From Frankiaceae bacterium (GTDB lineage: Bacteria > Actinomycetota > Actinomycetes > Mycobacteriales > SCTD01), in assembly GCA_016650445.1 (NCBI GenBank), contig JAENVS010000005.1, positions 62,001 through 126,000 on the forward strand: a stretch of 64,000 nucleotides of DNA, in the 5' to 3' direction. Below, in pieces: positions 9,322-19,701 of this stretch; the stretch's first letter is position 1; every line of letters starts with the position of its first letter. The position numbers were made by a program, and so were the translations under genes. The notes under the pieces were generated by a model. It was given only the letters and a program-made list of their open reading frames with translations, had not been told where the DNA came from and searched no databases.

Positions 9322-9592
9322 CGCCTGACCGTAAGTCAGCGTCGGGTGAGCGCGGCAGCAGGCTTGGAGGGTTGGTGCGTAGGTACCAGGCGCGAAAGGC
9401 GGTAGCTGCGTGCGGTGGCCGGCCCTGTCACCGGTTCCAAGATCGCCGTGCGCGACTCAGGCTCGTTGAACACGCTCGCCGCGCGCACGCCGATCACGCT
9501 GGGCGCATGCGTGTGATCCGCGTGCGCATCACAGGCTGGTCCCGCACGCGTGGCACGCGCACGGTGATCACTCCGGTGTACTCCTGCCGTAC
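9322..9592. other. 271-bp intergenic region with a 21-nt imperfect repeat of the neighbouring gene end
   Basis: Carries the upstream region of the RNB gene on the minus strand. A 21-base segment at 9336-9356 is repeated with one mismatch at 9594-9614. The second copy encodes the C-terminus (AALTRR-stop) of the STAS-HATPase gene on the minus strand, and the first copy would encode the same six residues and stop. No RNA gene or clear hairpin was seen. Confidence 0.4.
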
Positions 9593-10306
9593 TCAGCGTC
9601 GGGTGAGAGCGGCCCAGACCGTCTTGCCCGGCGGGTTCGGTCGCACGCCGGTCTCGGCGGCGAGCAGGTGGACGAGCGCCAGGCCGCGACCGCCCTCGGC
9701 GTCCTCGGTCGGCTCCCGCGCGACCGGACGGCCGGGTGACCCGTCGGCGACGGCCACCGTCACCCGCTCGTCGTCGGCCTGGATCTCCAGGCAGACCGGG
9801 GGCTTCGCGTGCCGGACGGCATTCGTGACGAGCTCACTGACCACCAGAGCGAGGTCGTCACCCATGGGCTCGAGGTGCAGGTCGGCCACCACTTCGGCGG
9901 CGGCCGCCCTGGCCCGCGCCGGCGACCGGGCCCCGCTGTCGAGCTCGATCTTGTGCCGTTGTGGCGATCGCCGGTCATCGGCGTGGGCGAAGCCGTCCTC
10001 GCGCCGCGCGTGCACGGGCAGCGCGGCGTCGAGCCCGGCCGTGACCTCGTCGGAGGTGCAGCAGACCAGCAGCGCCGGGCGCGGCCAGCCGGGGGCCAGG
10101 TCGTGACCCTCACGGATTGCCTGCAGCGCGAGAGGTGAGAGGTCGGTGGCGTCGGTCAGGTCCAGCAGGACGCCCCGCGGCGAGAGCGCGACCGCGTCGG
10201 TGATGGCAGTGAGCAGCACGGGGGCATCGCTGTCGGCGACCGGACCCCACACGGCCAGGATCTCCACCCCACGGGCCACCTCGCGACGCAGGAGCACTCG
10301 GTGCAC
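9593..10306 (-). CDS. STAS-HATPase fusion, anti-anti-sigma plus anti-sigma kinase-like protein
   Basis: The 237-aa protein joins two partner-switching modules. Residues about 1-105 form a STAS/MEDS-like alpha-beta domain with the GVLLDLTDATDLS strand-loop where SpoIIAA-type antagonists carry their phosphoserine. Residues about 120-237 are a GHKL ATPase of the RsbW type: N-box SELVTNAVRHA, G1 VADGSPGRPV, G2 EGGRGLALVHLL. Kinase and substrate domains are normally separate proteins; here they are covalently linked, which would favour self-regulation. No sigma factor or phosphatase gene is next to it. Function in stress-sigma control is inferred from the domains. Confidence 0.8.
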   Translation of the reverse strand: MHRVLLRREVARGVEILAVWGPVADSDAPVLLTAITDAVALSPRGVLLDLTDATDLSPLALQAIREGHDLAPGWPRPALLVCCTSDEVTAGLDAALPVHARREDGFAHADDRRSPQRHKIELDSGARSPARARAAAAEVVADLHLEPMGDDLALVVSELVTNAVRHAKPPVCLEIQADDERVTVAVADGSPGRPVAREPTEDAEGGRGLALVHLLAAETGVRPNPPGKTVWAALTRR

Positions 10307-10426
10307 CTCTCGTCTGCTGACAGGTTTAGTCGCTATCGACTCATTCCTGCCCGCTGAGCGGGGTAACGCAAACGGCCAGAGGGGGGTATCTGTGTGTCAC
10401 GCCGAGGCTGCTGCGGCGACCGGCCC

Positions 10427-12296
<1,870 letters not shown>

Positions 12297-12361
12297 CCCG
12301 AACCCTACGCCCTGCCGACGGCCCTCGGCACGCGACGCATCACGCGTGCGAGCCTGGAGGC

Positions 12362-13240
12362 ATGACGTCCGCCGCGCTGCTGCTCGCCGCCGCGCTGCTC
12401 AGCGGCTGCGCTGCGAGCACGGGTTCGCCAGTCGCGGGCCCGAGCACCGGCGGCACATCGTCAACGGCACCCACGGCGACACCGGCACCCGCGCCGGGCC
12501 TGAGCGGGGTCGCGTCGGCGGCACCGAGCCCGGTCACGCCGGCGTGGACGGTCGGAGCATCGCCGCTGCCGTTGCGGCCGGACGGGTTCGGGCAGGTGCA
12601 GCCGACACCGACGGTGCTGCGCAACCGCCGGCTGCCGACCGTCGACCGGTTGCCGCCGCCCAGAGACGGGCGATTCGCGGCGACGATCGGCTCGGTGACC
12701 CCGGCGATCCGCACCCGGATGGGCGAGACGTGGTCCACCGCGTGCCCGGTCCGGCTGTCCTCCCTGCGCTACGTGACGGTCGTCTTCCGCGGCTTCGACG
12801 GGAAGGCGCATCGCGGCGAGCTCGTGGTCGCGGCCTCGGCTGCCACGAAGATGGTCAGTGCCTTCCGCGCGCTGTTCGCGATCAGCTTCCCGATCGAGGA
12901 GATGCGCCTGCCGACGACGGCCGACCTGCGGGCGAAGCCGACCGGCGACGGCAACAACACGGCCGCGTACGTCTGCCGCGCGGCCCGCGGCCAGACGCGG
13001 TTCTCGCAGCACGCCTACGGCCTCGCCATCGACGTGAACCCCTTCAACAACCCGCTGGTGAAACGGGACCTGGTCGTGCCCGAGCTGGCGTCGGCGTACA
13101 AGGACCGCTCCTGGCGTCGGCCGGGGATGTTCTTCGCGGGCAGCGGCGCGACGCGCGCGTTCACGTCGATCGGCTGGACGTGGGGCGGGACGTGGACCAG
13201 TTCGAAGGACTACATGCACTTCAGCGCGAACGGGCGCTAG
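12362..13240 (+). CDS. M15 D,D-carboxypeptidase-like lipoprotein
   Basis: The 292-aa product has a signal with lipobox LLSGC (Cys near residue 16), then a long Thr/Pro/Ala-rich linker to about residue 70. The C-terminal half is an M15/VanY-type zinc peptidase domain: SQHAYGLAIDVNPF carries the HxxxxxxD zinc ligands and SKDYMHFS carries the third histidine. It is predicted to trim peptidoglycan stem peptides outside the membrane. GGAGG lies only one base before the ATG, so the true start may differ slightly. It is divergent from thiC, with its 5' end 66 bp beyond the riboswitch. Confidence 0.85.
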   Translation: MTSAALLLAAALLSGCAASTGSPVAGPSTGGTSSTAPTATPAPAPGLSGVASAAPSPVTPAWTVGASPLPLRPDGFGQVQPTPTVLRNRRLPTVDRLPPPRDGRFAATIGSVTPAIRTRMGETWSTACPVRLSSLRYVTVVFRGFDGKAHRGELVVAASAATKMVSAFRALFAISFPIEEMRLPTTADLRAKPTGDGNNTAAYVCRAARGQTRFSQHAYGLAIDVNPFNNPLVKRDLVVPELASAYKDRSWRRPGMFFAGSGATRAFTSIGWTWGGTWTSSKDYMHFSANGR

Positions 13241-13319
13241 CCGGGCCCGAGCGCGCCCGGCGCTGGTAGAGCGGTCAACTATTGTCGTTGAGCCAATACG
13301 TCTCGAGGGAGCCCTGACC

Positions 13320-14804
13320 ATGCCCAGCGCCGAGAGCGGCTCGCACCTGACCCACGAAGACGGCCGCGTCACCCACAAGACGCTGGCCCTCGTCGTTGTC
13401 GCGATCAGCCAGCTCATGGTCGTGCTCGACGCGACGATCGTGAACGTCGCGATCCCCGACATCGCCCGGGACCTGAAGGTCGTCAGCGACGCCGACCTGC
13501 AGTGGATCGTGACGGCCTACACGCTGACCTTCGGCGGGTTCCTGCTGCTCGGCGGCAAGCTCGCCGACCGGATCGGCCGCCGCCGCGTCTTCGTCACGGG
13601 CGCGGCGCTGTTCGCGGTGGCGTCCTTCCTCGGCGGGATCGCCGGCGACCTCGGCCTGCTGATCTCCGCTCGCGCACTGCAGGGCATCGGCGGCGCGCTG
13701 ATGTCGCCGGCCGCGCTGTCGCTGCTCACCGTCATCTTCGCCGAGGGCAGGGAGCGCAACAAGGCGCTCGGGATCTGGTCGACGATCACCGCCGGCGGCG
13801 CGGCGCTGGGGCTGATCCTCGGTGGCGTGCTGACCGAGTACGGCAGCTGGCGGTGGGTGCTGTTCGTCAACGTGCCGGTCGCCGTCCTGGCGTTCCTCGG
13901 GGCCGAGCGGTTCGTCCCCGAGAGCAAGGACGAGACAGCACAGGGCTTCGACGTCCCCGGCGCCGTGCTCGTCACCGCCGGTCTGATGGCGCTGGTGTTC
14001 GCGCTGGTGAAGGGCAACGAGTACGGCTGGTCGTCGGGCAAGACCATCGGCACGCTCGCACTGGCTGCCGTTCTGCTCGCGGCGTTCGTCGTGGTGCAGC
14101 AGCAGGTGAAATCTCCGCTGGTGCCCTTCCGGCTGTTCAAGAGCCGGTCGCTGACCGGTGCCGACATCGGTGCGGTCTTCGTCGGCGCAGGCATCTTCGC
14201 GATGTTCTTCTTCATGATCCTGTGGATGCAGGTCGTCAACGGCTGGAGCCCGATCAAGGCCGGCCTGGCGTTCCTGCCGATGCCGGTGCTCATCGGCATG
14301 AGCGCAGGGATCTCGGCGCAGCTGCTCGGCAAGATCGGTCCGCGCCCGCTGCTGACGACCGGGCCGCTCGTCGCCGCACTCGGCATGTTCACGCTCGGGC
14401 TGCGACTCGAGCCCGACTCGTCGTACCTCACGGTCGTCTTCCCATCGCTGGCACTCGTCGCGCTCGGCATGGGCGCCGCGTTCGTCTCGCTCACGAGCTC
14501 GGCCGTCGCCGGTGTCCCCCACGAGGACGCCGGCATCGCGTCGGCGCTGCTCAACGCGGGTCAGCAGGTCGGCGGTGCGCTGGGTCTGGCGATCCTGACC
14601 GCGGTCAGCACGACCCGGACGTCCAACCTCGCGCCAGGGGGGCAGCAGGACCCCAACTTCGTCAACGCCCTGGTCGACGGCTGGTCGCTCGGCTTCATGG
14701 TCGGCGCCGCGTTCCTGGTCACTGCCGCACTCGTCATGACGTCGCTGGTGCGGGTCAGCAAGGAAGCCGCGGCGCAGGCGTTGAAGGAGCCGGTCGCCAG
14801 TTAG
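13320..14804 (+). CDS. DHA2-family MFS multidrug exporter (14 TM)
   Basis: The 494-aa protein has about 14 hydrophobic spans and the EmrB/QacA signatures: LDATIVNVAIPDIA in helix 1, GGKLADRIGRRRVF after helix 2, and ALQGIGGALMSPAALSL in helix 4-5 (motif C-like region around GGVLTEYGSWRWVLFVNVPV). Predicted proton antiporter exporting lipophilic or cationic compounds. An inverted repeat directly after the stop (14813-14831) probably ends transcription. No TetR-type regulator is adjacent. Confidence 0.9.
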   Translation: MPSAESGSHLTHEDGRVTHKTLALVVVAISQLMVVLDATIVNVAIPDIARDLKVVSDADLQWIVTAYTLTFGGFLLLGGKLADRIGRRRVFVTGAALFAVASFLGGIAGDLGLLISARALQGIGGALMSPAALSLLTVIFAEGRERNKALGIWSTITAGGAALGLILGGVLTEYGSWRWVLFVNVPVAVLAFLGAERFVPESKDETAQGFDVPGAVLVTAGLMALVFALVKGNEYGWSSGKTIGTLALAAVLLAAFVVVQQQVKSPLVPFRLFKSRSLTGADIGAVFVGAGIFAMFFFMILWMQVVNGWSPIKAGLAFLPMPVLIGMSAGISAQLLGKIGPRPLLTTGPLVAALGMFTLGLRLEPDSSYLTVVFPSLALVALGMGAAFVSLTSSAVAGVPHEDAGIASALLNAGQQVGGALGLAILTAVSTTRTSNLAPGGQQDPNFVNALVDGWSLGFMVGAAFLVTAALVMTSLVRVSKEAAAQALKEPVAS

Positions 14805-14812
14805 GTCTCCAG

Positions 14813-14831
14813 TGCCGGGTTGAACCCGGCA
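14813..14831 (+). terminator. Hairpin after the DHA2 exporter
   Basis: Perfect 8-bp inverted repeat TGCCGGGT/ACCCGGCA with a 3-base loop, 9 bp after the exporter stop. There is no T-run, which is common for actinobacterial terminators. Confidence 0.6.
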
Positions 14832-14954
14832 GGTCGGCGTCGCACCGCTCACACGAAGGTCGCAGCGTCAGCACGCTGGCGAACCTACCGGCGCTGGACG
14901 TCAGACCTCGAGGGTGGCGAGGTCCCGCAGCCGTCGGGCACGATGGTCGCAGCC

Positions 14955-17426
14955 ATGACCCTCGCCGACCTGCTGCCGCCGGACCCCGACGCGGACTCCC
15001 TCTTCGACGCCTTCAGCAGCTGGGCCGAGTCACAGGGCCTGTCGCTGTACCCCGCGCAGCAGGACGCGCTCATCGAGGTGTTCTCCGGCTCCAACGTCAT
15101 CCTCAGCACGCCCACCGGTTCGGGGAAGAGCCTGGTCGCCGTCGGCGCGCACTTCGCGGCGCTCGCGACGAAGCGCCGAACCTTCTACACCGCCCCGATC
15201 AAAGCCCTCGTGTCGGAGAAGTTCTTCGCCCTCGCCGAGACGTTCGGCGCCGACAAGGTCGGGATGATGACCGGCGACGCCAGCGTCAACCCCACAGCGC
15301 CGATCATCTGCTGCACCGCCGAGATCCTCGCCAACATCGCGCTTCGGCAAGGCGTCGCCGCCGACGCCGGTGTCGTCGTGATGGACGAGTTCCACTTCTA
15401 CGCCGAGCCGGACCGGGGCTGGGCCTGGCAGGTGCCGCTGCTGGAGCTGCCGCACTCCCAGTTCCTGCTCATGTCGGCGACCCTCGGGGACGTCAGTCGC
15501 TTCGAGACCGAGCTGACGCAGCGCACCGGGCGGCCCACCGCCGTCGTCAGCGGTGTGGAGCGACCGGTGCCGCTCTTCTACTCCTACGCGATGACACCGC
15601 TGCACGAGACGATCGAGGACCTGCTCGGGGCGAAGCAGGCACCGATCTACATCGTCCACTTCACGCAGGCGTCTGCGGTCGAGCGCGCGCAGGCGCTGAT
15701 GAGCGTCAACGTCTGCACCCGCGAGGAGAAGGACGCGATCGCCGACCTCATCGGCGGGTTCCGGTTCACCGCCGGCTTCGGACCGACGCTGTCGCGGCTG
15801 GTCCGCCACGGCATCGGCGTGCACCACGCCGGCATGCTGCCGAAGTACCGCCGCCTGGTCGAGCTGCTCGCGCAGGCCGGTCTGCTGAAGGTGATCTGCG
15901 GCACCGACACCCTCGGCGTGGGCATCAACGTGCCGATCCGCACGGTGCTGTTCACAGCGTTGAGCAAGTACGACGGCGACAAGACGCGGCACCTCAAGGT
16001 GCGCGAGTTCCACCAGATCGCCGGCCGGGCCGGCCGGGCCGGGTTCGACACCGCCGGCACCGTCGTCGTGCAGGCACCGGAGCACGTCGTCGAGAACGAG
16101 AAGTCGCTTGCAAAAGCCGGCGACGACCCGAAGAAGCGCCGCAAGGTCGTGCGCAAGGCACCGCCCGAGGGCTTCGTGTCATGGGGGCAGCCGACGTTCG
16201 ACCGGCTCGTGACCGGCGAGCCGGAGACGCTGACCTCGTCGTTCGCGCTCAGCCACTCGATGGTGCTGAACGTCTTGCACCGCAAGGGAAATGACGAGCT
16301 CCGTGCTCTCATCGGTCGCACCCACGAGTCTCCCGAAGTGCAGGAGCGGATGCTGCTGCAGGGCGACGAGATCATCGAGGCGCTGCTGGCCGCAGAGGTG
16401 GTCGAGCGCGGTGACGCCGACGAGCTGGCGCTGACGGTAGAGCTGCAGCCGGACTTCGCCCTCAACCAGCCGCTGTCCCCCTTCGCCGTCGCCGCGCTGC
16501 AGCTGCTCGATCGCGAGTCGCCGTCGTACGCGCTCGATGTCCTCTCCGTGCTCGAAGCCACCCTCGACGAGCCGCGCCAGGTGCTCGCCGCGCAGCGCAA
16601 CAAGGCCAAGGGCGAAGCCGTGGCGCAGATGAAGGCCGACGGCATCGAGTACGAGGAGCGGATGGAGCTCCTGGAGGACGTCGACCACCCGAAGCCACTC
16701 GCCGAGCTGCTGGGGCACGCGTTCGAGACCTACCGCAAGAGCCAGCCCTGGGTCGGCGACTACGAGCTCTCGCCGAAGTCCGTGGCCCGCGACATGTACG
16801 AGCGGGCCATGACGTTCGTCGAGTACGTCGGGTACTACGGCCTCGCGCGTTCGGAGGGACTGGTCCTGCGCTACCTCGCCGACGCCTACAAAGCCCTCGA
16901 CCGCACCGTGCCGGACGCGCTGCGCACGGACGAGCTCATCGACCTGACCGAGTGGCTCGGCGAGCTCGTCCGCCAGGTCGACTCCAGCCTGCTCGACGAG
17001 TGGGAGCGATTGCGCAACCCCACGGAGCCAGTGCCGATCACGCCGGTCGACACCGCGCCGCCGCCCGTCACGGCCAACCGGCGGGCGTTCCGGGTGCTCG
17101 TGCGCAACGCGATGTTCCGGCGGGTCGAGCTCGCCGCGATCCGCCGTTACGACCTGCTCAGCGAGCTCGACCCCGATATCGACTGGGCCGCCGCGATCGA
17201 GCAGTACTTCGACGAGTACGACGTGCTGGGCACCGGCCCGGATGCCCGCGGTCCGCATCTCCTGCTCGTCGAGGAGCTCCCCGAGCGGTGGCTGGTGCGA
17301 CAGGTCTTCGACGACCCGAACGGCGACCACGACTGGGGAATCGCGGCGCAGGTCGACCTCGCCGCATCCGACGAGAAGGGCGAAGCGGTCGTCACCGTCA
17401 CCGCTGTCGACCAGCTCTCCAGCTGA
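14955..17426 (+). CDS. DEAD/DEAH-box helicase with C-terminal DUF3516 domain
   Basis: The 823-aa protein is an SF2 helicase: Walker A STPTGSGKS, motif II MDEFHF, motif III MSATLGD, motif VI QIAGRAGRAG. The C-terminal half (about residues 370-823) matches the DUF3516 extension seen in a large actinobacterial helicase family of unknown substrate; it is related to Ski2/Mtr4-type RNA helicases by its motif variants. ATG 14955 begins at the family-like MTLADLLPPD; ATG 14943 four codons earlier is also possible, and neither has a strong Shine-Dalgarno. Probably acts on RNA or DNA in the cytoplasm; precise role unknown. Confidence 0.9.
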   Translation: MTLADLLPPDPDADSLFDAFSSWAESQGLSLYPAQQDALIEVFSGSNVILSTPTGSGKSLVAVGAHFAALATKRRTFYTAPIKALVSEKFFALAETFGADKVGMMTGDASVNPTAPIICCTAEILANIALRQGVAADAGVVVMDEFHFYAEPDRGWAWQVPLLELPHSQFLLMSATLGDVSRFETELTQRTGRPTAVVSGVERPVPLFYSYAMTPLHETIEDLLGAKQAPIYIVHFTQASAVERAQALMSVNVCTREEKDAIADLIGGFRFTAGFGPTLSRLVRHGIGVHHAGMLPKYRRLVELLAQAGLLKVICGTDTLGVGINVPIRTVLFTALSKYDGDKTRHLKVREFHQIAGRAGRAGFDTAGTVVVQAPEHVVENEKSLAKAGDDPKKRRKVVRKAPPEGFVSWGQPTFDRLVTGEPETLTSSFALSHSMVLNVLHRKGNDELRALIGRTHESPEVQERMLLQGDEIIEALLAAEVVERGDADELALTVELQPDFALNQPLSPFAVAALQLLDRESPSYALDVLSVLEATLDEPRQVLAAQRNKAKGEAVAQMKADGIEYEERMELLEDVDHPKPLAELLGHAFETYRKSQPWVGDYELSPKSVARDMYERAMTFVEYVGYYGLARSEGLVLRYLADAYKALDRTVPDALRTDELIDLTEWLGELVRQVDSSLLDEWERLRNPTEPVPITPVDTAPPPVTANRRAFRVLVRNAMFRRVELAAIRRYDLLSELDPDIDWAAAIEQYFDEYDVLGTGPDARGPHLLLVEELPERWLVRQVFDDPNGDHDWGIAAQVDLAASDEKGEAVVTVTAVDQLSS

Positions 17427-17558
17427 CGCCGCCGACAGGTTTCTGTCCCTCTCGCCCGGACATGTCGGACACGCCGCACCCTCCGCTGCAGAGACACAGC
17501 GTGACCGTCTTGCTTCGGTGTGTGGCGGGTGTCATCGTGCCTACGTGCGGTCGCACAG

Positions 17559-17981
17559 ATGACCTATGAGCTGACCCTGCCCGCCACCGTCGACTCCGTC
17601 GGGATCGGGCGGAGGCTGGTCCGCGAAGCCCTGTCCGAGTGGGACATGGGCTCGCTCGCCTACACCGCGATGCTGCTGACCAGTGAGGTGCTGACCAACA
17701 GCATCCTGCACGCGCGCACCCCGGTCGTGCTGACCGTCGAGCGCAGCGGAACCCAGAGCGTCACCATCTCGGTGCGGGACGGCTCGACCCTCGTCCCGCG
17801 TCGCCGCCAGCACCCGCAGGACGCCACGACCGGTCGCGGGCTCGAGCTGCTCGACGGGCTCGCGCAACACTGGCGCGTGCAGCAGCAGGAGCACGGAAAG
17901 ACGCTGTCGTTCGTCGTCGGGACCGACGTAGACCCGTGGGCGGCGTACGCCCGTACCACCTGGACGGATGCCGAGCTGTGA
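17559..17981 (+). CDS. RsbW-like HATPase anti-sigma factor/kinase
   Basis: This 140-aa single-domain GHKL ATPase has an N-box (TSEVLTNSILHA), a G1 box (VRDGSTLVP) and a G2 box (TGRGLELLDGLA). The size and motifs fit anti-sigma factor serine kinases of the RsbW/SpoIIAB group that are numerous in actinobacteria. ATG 17559 gives the compact family length; an upstream GTG-type start would add 13 residues with no family match. Its stop overlaps the next start as GTGA, so the two products are translationally coupled and may form a pair. Confidence 0.85.
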   Translation: MTYELTLPATVDSVGIGRRLVREALSEWDMGSLAYTAMLLTSEVLTNSILHARTPVVLTVERSGTQSVTISVRDGSTLVPRRRQHPQDATTGRGLELLDGLAQHWRVQQQEHGKTLSFVVGTDVDPWAAYARTTWTDAEL

Positions 17982-18508
17982 CCGGGGCTGCCGGCGGAGG
18001 CTCCGTACCGGTGTCACCGCTCGGCCGCTACGACGACATGCCGGGTGACCACGACCTGCACGAGGTCAGACTGCTCAACCTCCCGGTGCGGGTGCTGATC
18101 GCCTCCCGCGAGCGGCACGACGACCTGATGCGGGAGTTCGCACTGCTCGCGCTCGGCGGGCCGTTCCGGCGCCCCGAGGTGCCGGCGCGACTGGTGGAGC
18201 TGACCCACGTCCTGGGGGTTCGGTACGGCAGCGCGAAGGAGCGGCCGGACGAGCTCGTCGACGCAGCCCATGCGCGCGGCGAGGACACCGTCGACCTGAC
18301 CTACTCGGTCCCGGCCCACGTCGTCGAGTCGGCCGACACCCTCGACGCGCTGATGACGGAGGCGGACGGGTTCTGCCGGTCCGAGCAGCTGCTGACCCTC
18401 GCCCGCAGCGAGGTGATGGTGGAGTTCGCGACCTGGTACCTCGGCGAGTTCCGTCGGCAGATCGCCGGCGAACCTGCACGGCCGTGGGACGGCCCGCTGG
18501 ATCCGTGA
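17978..18508 (+). CDS. Unknown protein coupled to the HATPase
   Basis: I do not recognise this 176-aa protein. GTG 17978 overlaps the stop of the RsbW-like kinase by 4 bp. After a Gly/Pro-rich start of about 25 residues the rest is predicted alpha-helical, with a basic RVLIASRERHDDLMREFALL segment and a conserved-looking LDALMTEADGFCRSEQLL stretch. There is no signal peptide or membrane span. The tight coupling suggests a partner or antagonist of the kinase, which is inference only. Confidence 0.7.
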   Translation: MTGAAGGGSVPVSPLGRYDDMPGDHDLHEVRLLNLPVRVLIASRERHDDLMREFALLALGGPFRRPEVPARLVELTHVLGVRYGSAKERPDELVDAAHARGEDTVDLTYSVPAHVVESADTLDALMTEADGFCRSEQLLTLARSEVMVEFATWYLGEFRRQIAGEPARPWDGPLDP

Positions 18509-18512
18509 CGGG

Positions 18513-18752
18513 TTAGGCCGACACCCACTGCTCGCCCGGCTCGCGGATGGTCTCGCGCCGGTCGCGCGCGCGGATCTCATCCTTGAGCAGCACCATCGGC
18601 GGCGCCAGGGTTGCGCCCAGCCGCTCGAACTGCGCGAGCCGTCGCAGCAGCGCGTCCTCGGACGGCGTCACCGGGAGCGTGATGACGCGATTGGCCGTCG
18701 TCGTGTGCACGCTGAGGTCGGTCACGACCCGCAGGTCGGGCACGTCCGCCAT
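18513..18752 (-). CDS. Small conserved-looking hypothetical protein
   Basis: A 79-aa protein with ATG preceded by GAGGAG at good spacing. It is soluble and contains a helical segment EDALLRRLAQFERLGATL, then PPMVLLKDEIRARDRRE. It converges on the preceding regulatory pair with 4 bp between the stops. No family recognised. Confidence 0.6.
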   Translation of the reverse strand: MADVPDLRVVTDLSVHTTTANRVITLPVTPSEDALLRRLAQFERLGATLAPPMVLLKDEIRARDRRETIREPGEQWVSA

Positions 18753-18911
18753 GATGTCTCCTCGAAGCCCACGGTCGGTTCACACGGACCCTGCGCACAA
18801 GGTCTGATGTGCACACTGAAGCACGTGGGGTCCGGACGACAGGTCAATTCGGGTGGTTGTCGCCCGACCGGGCTAGTGCGTGATGGCCACGCCCCTCGGG
18901 CGGATGACCCG

Positions 18912-19613
18912 TCAGCAGATCCTGCGGAGCCACGAGTACGGGTTGACCGCCGCTCCCCCGCCCGGGTGGCGCTCGAAGTGCACATGCGGTGCGCCGTTGG
19001 GTGCGTTGCCGCTGGTGCCGACGTAGGCGATCACCTCGCCGGTGACGACATGCTCGCCGGTCGACACGACGTTGCGCGAGTTGTGGGCGTAGAAGTACTC
19101 GTTGCCGTCCGTGCCGCGCAGGTAGAGCGAGATCCCGCCGGACGAGCTGTACGCCGTCTTCACCGTGCCGGAGATCACGGCGACCACGGGGGCGCCGTAC
19201 GCCGCCATGACGTCGGTGCCCTGGTGACGGTGGCCGGACCGGGCATCGCCCCAGGTGTCACTGAAGCTGGTGTGGCCGCGGACGGGGCAGACGTAACCGG
19301 CGACCGGGACGGCCGGGGCGAGGACGCGCTTGCGGGCTGCCCGCGGCTGGACCGGGCGGACCGCGGCCACGGCCACGGCCTTCTTCTTGGGCGCCACGAC
19401 CGGCGCGACGGTCGTCCGCCGGATCGGCGGGCGGCCCAGGATGGCCGCCCGCTCGTAGGCCAGGTCGGCGTCGGCCATCGGGCTGCTCGCCAGGACGGCG
19501 CGCGTGGGCACGACCTGGTCAGGCAACAGCGCCAGCCCGCCGAGGGCGGCGGCGGCGACGGTCAGGAGCAGCGCAGGCAGCGCAGGACGTCGTGAAGCGG
19601 CGTGAGCGGGCAC
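18912..19613 (-). CDS. M23-family peptidoglycan endopeptidase, membrane-anchored
   Basis: The 233-aa protein starts (GTG) with a basic N-terminus and one hydrophobic segment (about residues 10-32) acting as signal anchor, then an Ala/Lys/Arg-rich linker. The C-terminal half is a LytM/M23 zinc metallopeptidase with HQGTDVMAAYGAPV (first zinc site HxxxD) and HVHFE (HxH). Such proteins cut peptide cross-links or activate amidases during growth and division. It stands alone between the small hypothetical gene and fasR. Confidence 0.88.
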   Translation of the reverse strand: MPAHAASRRPALPALLLTVAAAALGGLALLPDQVVPTRAVLASSPMADADLAYERAAILGRPPIRRTTVAPVVAPKKKAVAVAAVRPVQPRAARKRVLAPAVPVAGYVCPVRGHTSFSDTWGDARSGHRHQGTDVMAAYGAPVVAVISGTVKTAYSSSGGISLYLRGTDGNEYFYAHNSRNVVSTGEHVVTGEVIAYVGTSGNAPNGAPHVHFERHPGGGAAVNPYSWLRRIC

Positions 19614-19701
19614 AGCACCGGGTTCCGGAGTGGTGGGCTGGGAGTCACGGGAAGGTTACCAACAAACCGGGCAGCAGGTAACGGCGGGGTCACAGTCCGG
19701 A

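Noticed and set aside
10324-10366. SigB-type promoter (GTTT ... GGGTAA) upstream of thiC/STAS-HATPase region
   Set aside because: Spacing between the two boxes is about 31 bp, far beyond the usual 13-16, and it faces away from the neighbouring starts.
13275-14852. 525-codon minus-strand frame opposite the DHA2 exporter
   Set aside because: Composition is that of an antisense shadow (Asp/Glu/Arg/Gln-rich), while the plus strand encodes a complete MFS protein.
13502-16294. 930-codon plus-strand frame across exporter and helicase
   Set aside because: Low-complexity Arg/Ala shadow; both genes below it have intact family motifs in their own frames.
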